Below, one piece after another: positions 8,072 to 15,844 of a DNA stretch of 15,997 nucleotides. Location of the stretch: contig CAYUGX010000075.1 of the NCBI GenBank assembly GCA_964444375.1, forward strand, positions 1-15,997, given 5' to 3'. The translations under genes were made by a program, and so were the position numbers. Origin of the DNA: JABHCC01 sp964444375 (GTDB lineage: Bacteria; Bacteroidota; Bacteroidia; Bacteroidales; UBA12481). The notes under the pieces were generated by a model. It worked only from the letters and a program-made list of their open reading frames with translations. It was not told the DNA's origin and searched no databases. The first letter of the stretch is position 1. Each line of letters opens with the position of its first letter.

Positions 8072-9553
8072 TTAATCAATCCGCCAGGGATCTCCAGTCT
8101 TTTCTAACCAGGGCAGCAATTCATCTTTGTAGAGCTTCTGAACCAAATCTGGTCGGCTTTGCGCCAGGTTATTCAGTTGGAATGGGTCTGCCAAGCGATC
8201 CCAGAGGTAAAACGTGGTGTCGCCCTTGAACTTTTTATCGATCATCAGCGTAAACTGCTGGGTTCGCACGCCCCTTTCATCAAAACCAAGCAACTCTTTG
8301 TAACGGTCTTTGCCGGCTTCCATCAGGTGATTGTGACGAATGATCAAATACAATTGAGACGAAGGCAAATCGCCTTCACCAGTGAGCAAGTATTCAGCAA
8401 AACTGCTGCCTTCAAGGTCATCCGGCAGGTCATTAGTAAAACCCATAAGATCCAGCAAAGTGGGGTACAGATCAGGCACTGATAACAGTAGATCACTGTC
8501 GTGACGGGCTTCAATTTGACCGGGCCATCGAATCAGAAAGGGGATGTTGAAAGCCTCTTCGTAAGGATTGGTCTTGGATATTTTACCGTGCTTACCCAGG
8601 TTGTCGCCATGATCTGAGGTAAAGACCACGATGGTATTGTCTTCATAGCCGTATTTTTTCAGGCCCGCCAGAATGCGCCCGAATTGCTCATCAACGCCGG
8701 TTACCATGGCCAGCTGGTTCTTGATGTGTTTCCTGTAGTAGGTACCCCAGCGATCACTTGAATCAGGCACACTCGGGGAGTTGATCAGGGCTTGGATCTC
8801 AGCTTCTTTGGTATCATACATCCGAACATATTTGTCAGGAAGTTGATTATACGGCATATGTGGAGGATTCATGGATACCACCAGGGCAAACGGCTGGTTT
8901 GGGTCACGGTAACTCCCGTCTTCATTTGCCAGGTAGTTCAGGGCCATATCCGCCTCATGCTCAGGGCCCCATTGATCGACATAGTGAAACTCTTCTCGTG
9001 CAGCATCTGTAGACCAGTACAATGGACGCATATGCCAATCATATGTGTCGTACGCATACCAGAAGTCAAATCCGTGGCGACGCTCGGGTGGACACCATTC
9101 GTTCCATTTGGTTTCGCCCCGGTTATTGGCGCATTCGATATAGGGCTCATGGGGGTAATCGAGGTGCCATTTTCCAATATAACCCAGGCTATACCCTTTC
9201 TCTTTGAGGATGTCTGACCAACAGCGAGCATCTTCCCGCAATTGAATATCCAATGTGGCCATTTTACTTGTGGTATTGGAGATCACTCCATTGGATATGG
9301 GGTACTTACCGGTCATTAGCATGCCGCGGTAAGGACTACATACCGGGGCATTTGACACCGCATTGGTGAGCACGAGGCCTTCGGTGGCAAAGCGATCAAG
9401 ATGGGGGGTCATCACCGGTTCTTTACCCATGAATCCAAGCGTGCTAGCACGCATTTGATCAGGAAAAACAAATAGTAAATTGGGATGTTCAGGCTTGCAA
9501 TTACTCAAAGCAAGTATAGCCGATAGTACGAATAAGAAAGGTTTATGCTTCAT
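8072..9553 (-). CDS. Lipoprotein sulfatase (S1 family, Cys-type), distinct from the 4987 gene
   Basis: A 493-residue sulfatase. The formylglycine precursor is Cys72 in CSPYR (72-76). Other active-site elements are D32 in PDQMR (one Asp plus Gln, as in choline-sulfatase-like members), GKWHL (K128, H130), PPHMP (H232), D314-H315 in TSDHGD, and H322/K324 in GKHGK. The signal peptide ends LALSNC with lipidation at Cys19. It differs from the sulfatase at 4987 in all these motif contexts (DDQ versus DQMR, SDNG versus SDHG), so the two are different subfamilies and not recent duplicates. Its ATG overlaps the M14 carboxypeptidase stop as ATGA, implying translational coupling and a shared job. The substrate is unassigned. 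It was probably taken into the kinase-regulator operon as part of a secreted degradative set. Confidence 0.93.
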   Translation of the reverse strand: MKHKPFLFVLSAILALSNCKPEHPNLLFVFPDQMRASTLGFMGKEPVMTPHLDRFATEGLVLTNAVSNAPVCSPYRGMLMTGKYPISNGVISNTTSKMATLDIQLREDARCWSDILKEKGYSLGYIGKWHLDYPHEPYIECANNRGETKWNEWCPPERRHGFDFWYAYDTYDWHMRPLYWSTDAAREEFHYVDQWGPEHEADMALNYLANEDGSYRDPNQPFALVVSMNPPHMPYNQLPDKYVRMYDTKEAEIQALINSPSVPDSSDRWGTYYRKHIKNQLAMVTGVDEQFGRILAGLKKYGYEDNTIVVFTSDHGDNLGKHGKISKTNPYEEAFNIPFLIRWPGQIEARHDSDLLLSVPDLYPTLLDLMGFTNDLPDDLEGSSFAEYLLTGEGDLPSSQLYLIIRHNHLMEAGKDRYKELLGFDERGVRTQQFTLMIDKKFKGDTTFYLWDRLADPFQLNNLAQSRPDLVQKLYKDELLPWLEKTGDPWRID

Positions 9554-11277
9554 TGCTTAACAACTTTGAGAAACTGTCTGTCAGTCTCATTGGTCAACAT
9601 AACTAAATACACGCCATTAGCCAATTCCAATCCCTGATCTGAGCGTCCATCCCAGTTAACTAGCTTCGTTCCTGAGGGTAAAAATGTATCGATGGGGACT
9701 GCCACTCTTTTCCCCACTTGATTAAAAACTTCCATCCGGTACTCGCCTGGTTTTCGAATAGCCATTTCAAATTGCATTTGAGTAGTAAATGGATTTGGAT
9801 AAGCAGTAATTGAAATGTCTGGTATACCAGATGAAAAGATGCTACTGGCTGAGGGATCCAATGCCACTGATAGCTCAGTTAAGCCACTGGTAGCAACCTC
9901 GACATCGCTAATGATTTTGTTTTCATACCCTTCCATTCTGAATTCAATGTTATACGTCCCTGGTTGTAGGAGTCTGTAGTACCGCCCCAAATCTTTATTA
10001 CATGTCCGTGGTTTGCTGGCCCCGTTGTCAAGCTGTTTTACGTGCACAATAGCCTCCAGCGCTAGTCCGGTAGCAGCATCAGTGACAAGGCCAGTTAAAC
10101 CAGGGCCTTGCACCCGGTCTAGGATGTACAATGCGGCGTCTAAATTATTCCAGGCTATGGCATCACCGCTATAGCGATTTGGAATAAATACATCGGCTGT
10201 TTCGATAAGCACCTCCAGGGTTCCACCTTCTCCATACATCCAGCATTGACTTTGTCCGACCTGACAACCACAGCGCACTGGTGCATAGGTGCCAGAACCA
10301 TCAACAGTAGGGATCAAACGACCCATGTCGCTTGCGATCTCCTCTAGCAATTCAAAATCACCTGGCCTGGGGTCCTCATTCCAGGGAAACAGGATGATTT
10401 CACCGTAGGAATGGTAGGTAATGGAAGCAACAAATTTCTGTGCCCAGGTTAGATTGCGCTTAGCTCGGGTTTCAGATTCTGAGAAACCGGTTGGGCCACG
10501 ATAGGTCCAACTGCCCATCTCAGGGCTGCCGCCCAGGCTATGGTTGAACTTGTAATTTCTGTTCAAATCGACCCCATCCACACTGGGTTGGAAGATGGAA
10601 TTGCCGTTGTTCTCGCGCATGTTTTTCCGCCACCAGGGACTGGGTAGATTATTTTCATAGAGGTATTGCCAACCCTCTACATTCAGGCAGGGAATGATGA
10701 AGATCTCCGAATTCTCTATCCAATCAGCCACCCGTGGACTGCCATAATTATTGATCAGGTATTCAGCCAAAACAAGCGTACAGAGCATACCTACAGGTTC
10801 TCGGGCATGGTGCTGTGCGTCAAATAAGATAGCGGGTTCATCCTCTTCCTGATGTACGTTGTCTGAAATCTTAATCATCGGAATAGGCAGATGGAGTCGT
10901 TGACTGTAACCCACTATTGAGAACTGGACAATGTCGGGATTCTGCTCAGCCAATTGTTCCAATTTTTCGTACATCTCTTCGTAACTGGGGTATTCAATAA
11001 CCTCAGGGTTTGAGTTAAAATCCGGAACTATTTCGGTTGTGTAACCCATTTCAGCCAGTCTCATCAGTTCTTCAGGACCAGCCACCACCTCGGCATGATC
11101 AGTAATCCGGTAAGTAGCTAAATCAAAATCCAATAGTCTGAAGCCCTCTTTCTCATCTTCAGTATCTAGAAATACCTTAACCAGGTATTTGGTCGGAGGA
11201 TCATTTTGTGCGATAAGATCAGCGCTTTGCCATAGGAAACATCCCAGCAGAATAAGAAAAAATGGAGTACGGAGCAT
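9550..11277 (-). CDS. Secreted M14 zinc carboxypeptidase with T9SS sorting domain
   Basis: A 575-residue exported metallocarboxypeptidase that removes C-terminal residues from peptides. Layout: signal peptide (1-23, ending LIAQ); a propeptide-like region (about 29-90); M14 catalytic domain (about 95-390) with zinc ligands H157-x-x-E160 in DAQHHAREP and H289 in TYHSYG, substrate-binding N239-R240 in DLNRNY, Y348, and the probable catalytic E355 in GGTLEVLIET; a carboxypeptidase regulatory-like beta domain (about 393-475); and a T9SS type A sorting domain (about 488-575) containing AYPNPF and ending KVVKQ. The protein should cross the outer membrane by type IX secretion and be released or anchored at the surface. 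A Cys-rich insert (C336, C338, C345) suggests disulfides. It lies 52 nt after the response regulator gene and overlaps the next sulfatase by 4 nt. Confidence 0.94.
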   Translation of the reverse strand: MLRTPFFLILLGCFLWQSADLIAQNDPPTKYLVKVFLDTEDEKEGFRLLDFDLATYRITDHAEVVAGPEELMRLAEMGYTTEIVPDFNSNPEVIEYPSYEEMYEKLEQLAEQNPDIVQFSIVGYSQRLHLPIPMIKISDNVHQEEDEPAILFDAQHHAREPVGMLCTLVLAEYLINNYGSPRVADWIENSEIFIIPCLNVEGWQYLYENNLPSPWWRKNMRENNGNSIFQPSVDGVDLNRNYKFNHSLGGSPEMGSWTYRGPTGFSESETRAKRNLTWAQKFVASITYHSYGEIILFPWNEDPRPGDFELLEEIASDMGRLIPTVDGSGTYAPVRCGCQVGQSQCWMYGEGGTLEVLIETADVFIPNRYSGDAIAWNNLDAALYILDRVQGPGLTGLVTDAATGLALEAIVHVKQLDNGASKPRTCNKDLGRYYRLLQPGTYNIEFRMEGYENKIISDVEVATSGLTELSVALDPSASSIFSSGIPDISITAYPNPFTTQMQFEMAIRKPGEYRMEVFNQVGKRVAVPIDTFLPSGTKLVNWDGRSDQGLELANGVYLVMLTNETDRQFLKVVKQ

Positions 11278-11329
11278 ATGTCAGGTTTTCGAGCAAGTTA
11301 ATAAGCCTCACGTCGAAATCCAAGTGAGT

Positions 11330-12058
11330 TTAGCTTAACTTTTTATCATCAAGCAGGGCATAAAAGGCCTTCCGGTATGACTCTGAAATAGGAATATAAG
11401 TACTTCCGATTTTGATCCGGTTGCGGGCAATGCTCTCGATTTTATCGAGGGCAACCAACCATGACTTGTGAACACGAGTAAAACGTTCTTTTGGTAAAAT
11501 ATCTTGCAGCCTTGAAAACCGCTGTAAGGTCATTATCCGACCGGTGGGTGTATTAATGCGCAAATAATCACCCTGTCCTTCAACGAAAAGAATGTCATCG
11601 AAAAAAACTTTCTCCAAACGATTCTCTGTCTTGATAAAGAGATAATCTGTGGATAATAGCGGGGTGGCTTGTTGAGGCGCTGGTATTGATTTGCTAGTCT
11701 GGTTCATTTTCTGATAGACCTTTTCTACAGCTTTGATGAATCGTTCCAGTGAAAAGGGTTTGAGCAAATAATCGACGGCGTCTAGTTCGTACCCTTCCAG
11801 GGCATAATTGTCAAAAGCAGTTGTAAAGATGATGTGAGGCCTGTTTTTTAGCACATGGAGAAACTGGATACCGGTCAGGGCTTCCATCTGGATATCCAAA
11901 AAGATCAGATCGATGGTATTCGTTTTTAGAAATTCGATTGAATCAAGGGCATTATCAAAAGTCTCTACCAAATCTAAATACCCAACTTTGGCAATATAAT
12001 CACGAATAATTTCAAGAGCCAGGGGCTCATCATCTATGGCCAGACATCTAATTTTCAC
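11330..12058 (-). CDS. LytTR-family response regulator (GTG start)
   Basis: A 242-residue DNA-binding response regulator. The receiver domain (1-118) has the acidic pair D9-D10, phospho-acceptor D55 in LIFLDIQM, T80 and K100 in LLKPF. A linker with Pro and Gln (120-135) leads to a LytTR DNA-binding domain (about 138-238) with FFDDILFVEGQGDYL and FTRVHKSWLVAL, both typical. The start is GTG at 12058: the in-frame upstream codon series meets a TAG three codons earlier, and MKIRCLAIDDEP is a normal receiver N-terminus. It overlaps the kinase gene by 11 nt, so the two are translationally coupled and the regulator is the cognate partner. LytTR domains bind paired direct repeats about 21 bp apart, which are present upstream of the kinase gene and of the barrel gene at 13384. 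Confidence 0.95.
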   Translation of the reverse strand: MKIRCLAIDDEPLALEIIRDYIAKVGYLDLVETFDNALDSIEFLKTNTIDLIFLDIQMEALTGIQFLHVLKNRPHIIFTTAFDNYALEGYELDAVDYLLKPFSLERFIKAVEKVYQKMNQTSKSIPAPQQATPLLSTDYLFIKTENRLEKVFFDDILFVEGQGDYLRINTPTGRIMTLQRFSRLQDILPKERFTRVHKSWLVALDKIESIARNRIKIGSTYIPISESYRKAFYALLDDKKLS

Positions 12059-13097
12059 TGTCTTCTATTTTCTGAGGTTCACAAGTAAGCAATAGCGAAA
12101 CTTTGTACTGATTTTTAATGTGTGTGATCTCAAGCTCATGGCAATCGGGATACAGTAGTTCCAGGCGCCGCATCACATTCTGTAGACCTATCCCTTCATT
12201 CTGCTTATTAACCTGTTGACTATCCAGGGTGTAGTTAATTACAGTGAATTCAAGATCATCCATTCCACAACGCAAGCGAATGATTACACCAGGTCCGTCA
12301 ACCTGACGTTTACCGTGCTTAAAGGCATTTTCAACAAAAGAAAGAAGCAATAAAGGTGGTACCATCCGTCCATTGATATCCCCCTTGGTTTTGAAAGAAA
12401 CAAAATGAGGATTGGTTACACGCAGCTTTTCCAGTTCGAGATAATTCTCCAGGTGAAGCAATTCTTTCTCAAGGGGTACCGTATCTGTTTTACTTTCATA
12501 CAACATGTAGCGCATGATTTCAGATAATTTGAGCAAAGCCGCTGGGGCATCGTCTGATTTTTTGTAAACCAGCGAGTAGATGTTGTTTAAGGTATTGAAA
12601 AAGAAATGCGGGTTGATTTGGGCTTTGAGCAGGGCTAATTCTGTATGCTGCTGTTGGGCTAGCATTTCATTTTTTTGTGCCTTCTCTTTGTAATAATTCT
12701 GAGTAACCCGAATCAATACGGCAACGCCCATGATCACCGTATTGTTTACCCCATCCCCAATAACATAGGGCAACTTCAACAGTTTCGTCTGGTCATAGAA
12801 ATTGTCAAGCATTGGATTTAAAATATGAAAGCCAGACACCTTCATGATCATCATCAGTGTTGCTCCACCCAGGAAGAAAAAGATATTTGTCAGTAAAGCT
12901 TTGTTTTTCAGGATATATGGGCTAAGCAAGAAGAAGGAGAAATAGAACGACACCATGGTGAACGAAGTGTGATAAATGGAGTGTATTCTCCAGGGTTTAG
13001 TGATCTCTGGTGCATACAACGCCTGAACAAGCAGAGGAAAACCCACTATAAAGAGCCAAAATCCTATGTGCAACCCGATTTGAATCCGCTTACTCAT
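12048..13097 (-). CDS. Sensor histidine kinase, LytS/YehU type
   Basis: A 349-residue inner-membrane sensor kinase. Four hydrophobic segments lie at about 8-27, 43-62, 70-90 and 110-130 with only short loops, so there is no large extracytoplasmic sensor; the signal may be sensed within the membrane. A coiled segment rich in Glu, Gln and Lys (about 135-158) leads to the His_kinase domain with phospho-acceptor H164 in AQINPHFFFNTLNN. The ATPase part has the N-box FVENAFKHG (254-262) and GIGLQNVMRRL (302-312). It phosphorylates the LytTR regulator encoded immediately downstream with an 11 nt overlap. The start at 13097 is 16-20 nt downstream of a candidate -7 element and 57 nt from paired ACCGA repeats, which suggests autoregulation. 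The stimulus is unknown; envelope stress or a peptide or lipid signal would be reasonable guesses. Confidence 0.94.
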   Translation of the reverse strand: MSKRIQIGLHIGFWLFIVGFPLLVQALYAPEITKPWRIHSIYHTSFTMVSFYFSFFLLSPYILKNKALLTNIFFFLGGATLMMIMKVSGFHILNPMLDNFYDQTKLLKLPYVIGDGVNNTVIMGVAVLIRVTQNYYKEKAQKNEMLAQQQHTELALLKAQINPHFFFNTLNNIYSLVYKKSDDAPAALLKLSEIMRYMLYESKTDTVPLEKELLHLENYLELEKLRVTNPHFVSFKTKGDINGRMVPPLLLLSFVENAFKHGKRQVDGPGVIIRLRCGMDDLEFTVINYTLDSQQVNKQNEGIGLQNVMRRLELLYPDCHELEITHIKNQYKVSLLLTCEPQKIEDSEN

Positions 13098-13116
13098 GTC
13101 GACATTTTTCTCACAT

Positions 13117-13124
13117 CAAAATAA
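13117..13124 (-). promoter_or_regulatory. Candidate -7 element for the kinase operon
   Basis: The minus strand reads TTATTTTG, matching five of the six fixed positions of TAnnTTTG. It lies 35 bp downstream of the nearer ACCGA repeat and about 20 nt before the kinase ATG. No TTG is found at the normal -33 spacing, which would fit an activator-dependent promoter. The match is imperfect and this AT-rich region could produce it by chance. Confidence 0.35.
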
Positions 13125-13150
13125 GCAATTTTAACCAAGCATTTTTCCCT

Positions 13151-13180
13151 TCAATCGGTCTCTTCGCCTGATCTCTCGGT
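13151..13180 (-). promoter_or_regulatory. Candidate LytTR operator facing the kinase-regulator operon
   Basis: On the minus strand two direct repeats, ACCGAGAGA (from 13180) and ACCGATTGA (from 13159), start exactly 21 bp apart. LytTR-domain regulators are known to bind two 9-bp direct repeats with about 12 bp between them, with consensus close to [TA][AC][CA]GTTN[AG][TG]. The ACCG core matches; the following TT is A plus G or T here. The near repeat ends 54 bp before the kinase ATG, in position to act on the candidate -7 element at 13117. Confidence 0.5.
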
Positions 13181-13220
13181 AACCCGGCTGATTATGGGTT
13201 TAAGCAGGTATTTATTCCCT

Positions 13221-13269
13221 ACCGGATGATATAGGCTAGATAACCGATATATCCTGGCATTTGACCGAT
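13221..13269 (+). promoter_or_regulatory. Candidate LytTR operator facing the barrel gene
   Basis: Two plus-strand direct repeats, ACCGATATA (13243) and ACCGATTCG (13264), start exactly 21 bp apart, mirroring the minus-strand pair at 13151-13180. A third, weaker copy ACCGGATGA (13221) lies 22 bp further upstream, giving three in phase on one DNA face. The near repeat is 34 bp upstream of a candidate -7 element and 115-120 bp upstream of the barrel ATG. The assignment to the neighbouring LytTR regulator is inference from spacing, core sequence and context. Confidence 0.5.
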
Positions 13270-13297
13270 TCGATATTCATAGAAAAGAATAAAAGAT

Positions 13298-13305
13298 CAC
13301 ATTTG
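13298..13305 (+). promoter_or_regulatory. Candidate -7 element for the barrel/ABC operon
   Basis: CACATTTG matches five of six fixed positions of TAnnTTTG. Its first base is 34 bp downstream of the first base of the near ACCGA repeat, almost the same offset as on the kinase side (35 bp). It would give a leader of about 75 nt before the ATG at 13384. There is no good -33 element, which again fits positive control. Confidence 0.35.
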
Positions 13306-13383
13306 CCGGTGCATTTTGTAATAAAACAGATCTTTCAGGTCACTAACTGTATACCATTAAAAAAACTAAATACACATAAAGAA

Positions 13384-15792
13384 ATGAAACGATTGACAAG
13401 CCTATTGTTTTTTTGCTGCCTGAGTCTGCTGAGTTTTGCCCAGGTAAATACCGGCACAATAAGTGGTAAAATTATGAATGCGACAAACAATGAAGCCTTT
13501 CCAATGGTGAATGTCGCTATTGTCAGTTTACCCGATTCTGCATTAATTGCCGGTGAGGCAACTAACGATACCGGGGAATTTGCCATTCAGAAACTGGATT
13601 TCGGTGATTACCTTGTTCACATCAGCTTTGTGGGCTTTGAGACTCAGGTGCTACGATGTACCCTCTCCGCTTCGGCACCCGATTCAAATCAGGGTACCAT
13701 TACACTTAATGAAGCCGCGAAAGAAATTGGGGGTGTTGAAATTGTCACAGCCAAACCCGAAGTCATTTATCGCGAGGGTAAAAAAATCCTGAATGTCGAC
13801 CAATTTAAAAATACAGGGGCAACCAACCTCGTTGAAGTGCTTGAAAACGCACCCTCAATTACCACCGATACCGAAGGGAATGTCCTCCTTCGCGGATCAT
13901 CCCAATACCGACTGTTGATCGATGGTAAACCCGCGCCCGTTACAGGTACAAACCTGCTGCGTCAGATCCCGGCTGAAATGGTCGAGACCATCGAAATCAT
14001 AACCAATCCATCAGCGAAATACGAAGCAGAAGGGGCAGCCGGAATTATAAATCTGATTCTCAAAAAGCAAAGTCAGGCGGGTTTCAATTCGATGCTCACC
14101 CTGATGGCGGGTTGGAATAACAAGTACAATGGTGATTTGCAATTCAACTACCGCAAAAACAAGCTTAATATATATGGGGGTATTTCAGGAACGAGGTACT
14201 ACACTGACGTGGTGGGCGACCTGAACCGGATCAGCCAGATAGGAGGGAAAGACAACGAATACAATACGTATCTCGAGCAGGTGACAACTGTAAAAACCCT
14301 GAGCGGTAATGTTGGCTTTGACTATGATGTGAACGATAAAAATGTGATTTCTGCAAGTAGTAACTTTGGACCCATACGTTTCGATGTGGCCCTCAATAGT
14401 AAAGTCTTTAGAGGATTCACAGAAGATGGAGTGGATGAAAGAAATTTGTCTACCAACGATCTCCAGCTAGATGGATTCTTTGTCAATCCCAAAATCGGCT
14501 GGCTCCATAAGTTTGACCAAGACGGACATCAAATTGACTTTAATATTTTTGCAGGTACCTTTAAAGGTGAATTGATTCAAGACCGTAATGAGTTTGGAGT
14601 TGACGACAATTGGAACAATAATCAAGAGGTTTGGATTAGGTCACAAAGCAGCGAAGCCAATGATATCCAGGATGCGCGTTTCAAAATCGATTACGAACGA
14701 CCCATGGGCCAAAATAAGCTTGAACTGGGAACTCAGCTGTCGCATTATGGTGAAGAAAGCGGTTTTGTGCTTAACGACTATGATTTTGCCAGTGACGATT
14801 GGGTTAAGAATCTTGATTATTCAAACGATGCCCAATTACGTAGAAACATCTATGCCGGTTATGCCATCTGGTCAGGACCAGTCAAAGGATTGCACTATTC
14901 CATTGGTTTACGTGGAGAATATACCGACCGCCTGGTGACGCAATTGACCAGCGATGAAGAGTTTGCTTACTCAAATATGGGTATTTTTCCTTCTGGTTCA
15001 TTATCTAAATCATTCGAAGGGGGACGACAGCTTCAGTTCAGTTTCAGTCGCCGAATCAATCGTCCGAATCGTCAATTCCTGAATCCCTTTCCACAGTTTA
15101 TCGACAACCAGACCGTTCGTGCGGGAAATCCCGACATAAAGCCTGAATTTGTCAACTCGTTTGAAATAAACTTCCAACAGCCCTTAAAGATCGGTATGGT
15201 TTCTGTTGAAACCTATTATCGACAAGCCAATGATTTAACTTCCCAGGTATTTACATCAGACCAAGATGGCAATATGTTTTTCACCTTCGAAAATGCCAAT
15301 CAATCTCACTCGGCCGGTGCTGAATTCATGGGCAACCTGGGTCTGGCCAAATGGTTCAGATTGGTGGCTACCGGGAATCTGTATTATTATGCGCTGATCG
15401 ACGATCGAATGGCTGATGTTGACAATACCAGCATACAGTGGTCAACACGCGTGAATACCCTGTTTATGTTTGGTCAAAATTCACGGTTGACATTCTCAGG
15501 TGTTTATAACGGTCCAACCCTGATGTTGCAAGGTCGTATGGCTGGAAATTTCATGTTGAATGCAGGCTATACGCATACTTTCCTAAAGCGGGCCGCCTCA
15601 CTTACCCTCGGTGTGCGTGATATGCTCAGCACCTACCGGATAGAAATGGAGAGCTATGGTGAAGGTTTGGAGGTGATAACTGACCTTAGACCTGAATCAC
15701 CTGTGATTACCCTGACACTAACCTACAACTTCAATAATTACCAACGTCGTGCTCAGGATGAAGAACAGATGGACCTGAATTTTATCCGATAG
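13384..15792 (+). CDS. TonB-receptor-like outer membrane beta-barrel protein (OMP_b-brl_3 type)
   Basis: An 802-residue outer membrane protein. Layout: signal peptide MKRLTSLLFFCCLSLLSFA with cleavage before Q20; a carboxypeptidase-regulatory-like beta domain (about 23-112, TISGKIMNAT to ITLNEA); a plug domain (about 120-228) with NLVEVLENAPSITTDTEGN, LLIDGKPA and IEIITNPSAKYEAEGAAGII; and a long barrel (about 235-802) made of alternating aromatic strands, ending ITLTLTYNFN plus a short charged tail. This order is that of the Bacteroidota OMP_b-brl_3 group, which are TonB-receptor-like and often lie next to signalling genes rather than SusD. No SusD partner follows, so classical glycan uptake is not supported. 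A TTG start 41 codons earlier (13261) is open but would bury the signal peptide and lies inside the operator, so the ATG at 13384 is preferred. The next gene, 52 nt on, is an ABC ATPase. Confidence 0.9.
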   Translation: MKRLTSLLFFCCLSLLSFAQVNTGTISGKIMNATNNEAFPMVNVAIVSLPDSALIAGEATNDTGEFAIQKLDFGDYLVHISFVGFETQVLRCTLSASAPDSNQGTITLNEAAKEIGGVEIVTAKPEVIYREGKKILNVDQFKNTGATNLVEVLENAPSITTDTEGNVLLRGSSQYRLLIDGKPAPVTGTNLLRQIPAEMVETIEIITNPSAKYEAEGAAGIINLILKKQSQAGFNSMLTLMAGWNNKYNGDLQFNYRKNKLNIYGGISGTRYYTDVVGDLNRISQIGGKDNEYNTYLEQVTTVKTLSGNVGFDYDVNDKNVISASSNFGPIRFDVALNSKVFRGFTEDGVDERNLSTNDLQLDGFFVNPKIGWLHKFDQDGHQIDFNIFAGTFKGELIQDRNEFGVDDNWNNNQEVWIRSQSSEANDIQDARFKIDYERPMGQNKLELGTQLSHYGEESGFVLNDYDFASDDWVKNLDYSNDAQLRRNIYAGYAIWSGPVKGLHYSIGLRGEYTDRLVTQLTSDEEFAYSNMGIFPSGSLSKSFEGGRQLQFSFSRRINRPNRQFLNPFPQFIDNQTVRAGNPDIKPEFVNSFEINFQQPLKIGMVSVETYYRQANDLTSQVFTSDQDGNMFFTFENANQSHSAGAEFMGNLGLAKWFRLVATGNLYYYALIDDRMADVDNTSIQWSTRVNTLFMFGQNSRLTFSGVYNGPTLMLQGRMAGNFMLNAGYTHTFLKRAASLTLGVRDMLSTYRIEMESYGEGLEVITDLRPESPVITLTLTYNFNNYQRRAQDEEQMDLNFIR

Positions 15793-15844
15793 GAATTGAT
15801 TATCTTCAATCCCTTCAAGAAATCAACTAACTAATAGAACAAAA

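Noticed and set aside
8159..9217. Several plus-strand open frames of 60-140 codons across the sulfatase and M14 genes
   Set aside because: They are antisense to strongly supported genes, have no recognisable domains or start signals, and look like composition shadows.
8072..9553. Possible loss of a metal-binding Asp in the second sulfatase (DQ instead of DD)
   Set aside because: The DQ form is normal in choline-sulfatase-like members, and every other catalytic motif is intact, so it is not evidence of inactivation.
11307..11328. Inverted repeat CTCAC/GTGAG between the response regulator and the M14 gene, considered as a terminator
   Set aside because: The stem is only 5 bp with a 12-base loop and has no T-run on the minus strand, so it is unlikely to stop transcription.
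13261..13383. Open in-frame N-terminal extension of the barrel protein from a TTG at 13261
   Set aside because: It would place 41 residues before a textbook signal peptide, and the region overlaps the operator repeat and candidate promoter. The ATG at 13384 follows an A-rich stretch and fits far better.
13384..15792. SusC-type polysaccharide uptake gene
   Set aside because: No SusD gene follows, the protein is shorter than typical SusC (about 1000 residues), and the plug and barrel fit the OMP_b-brl_3 group.
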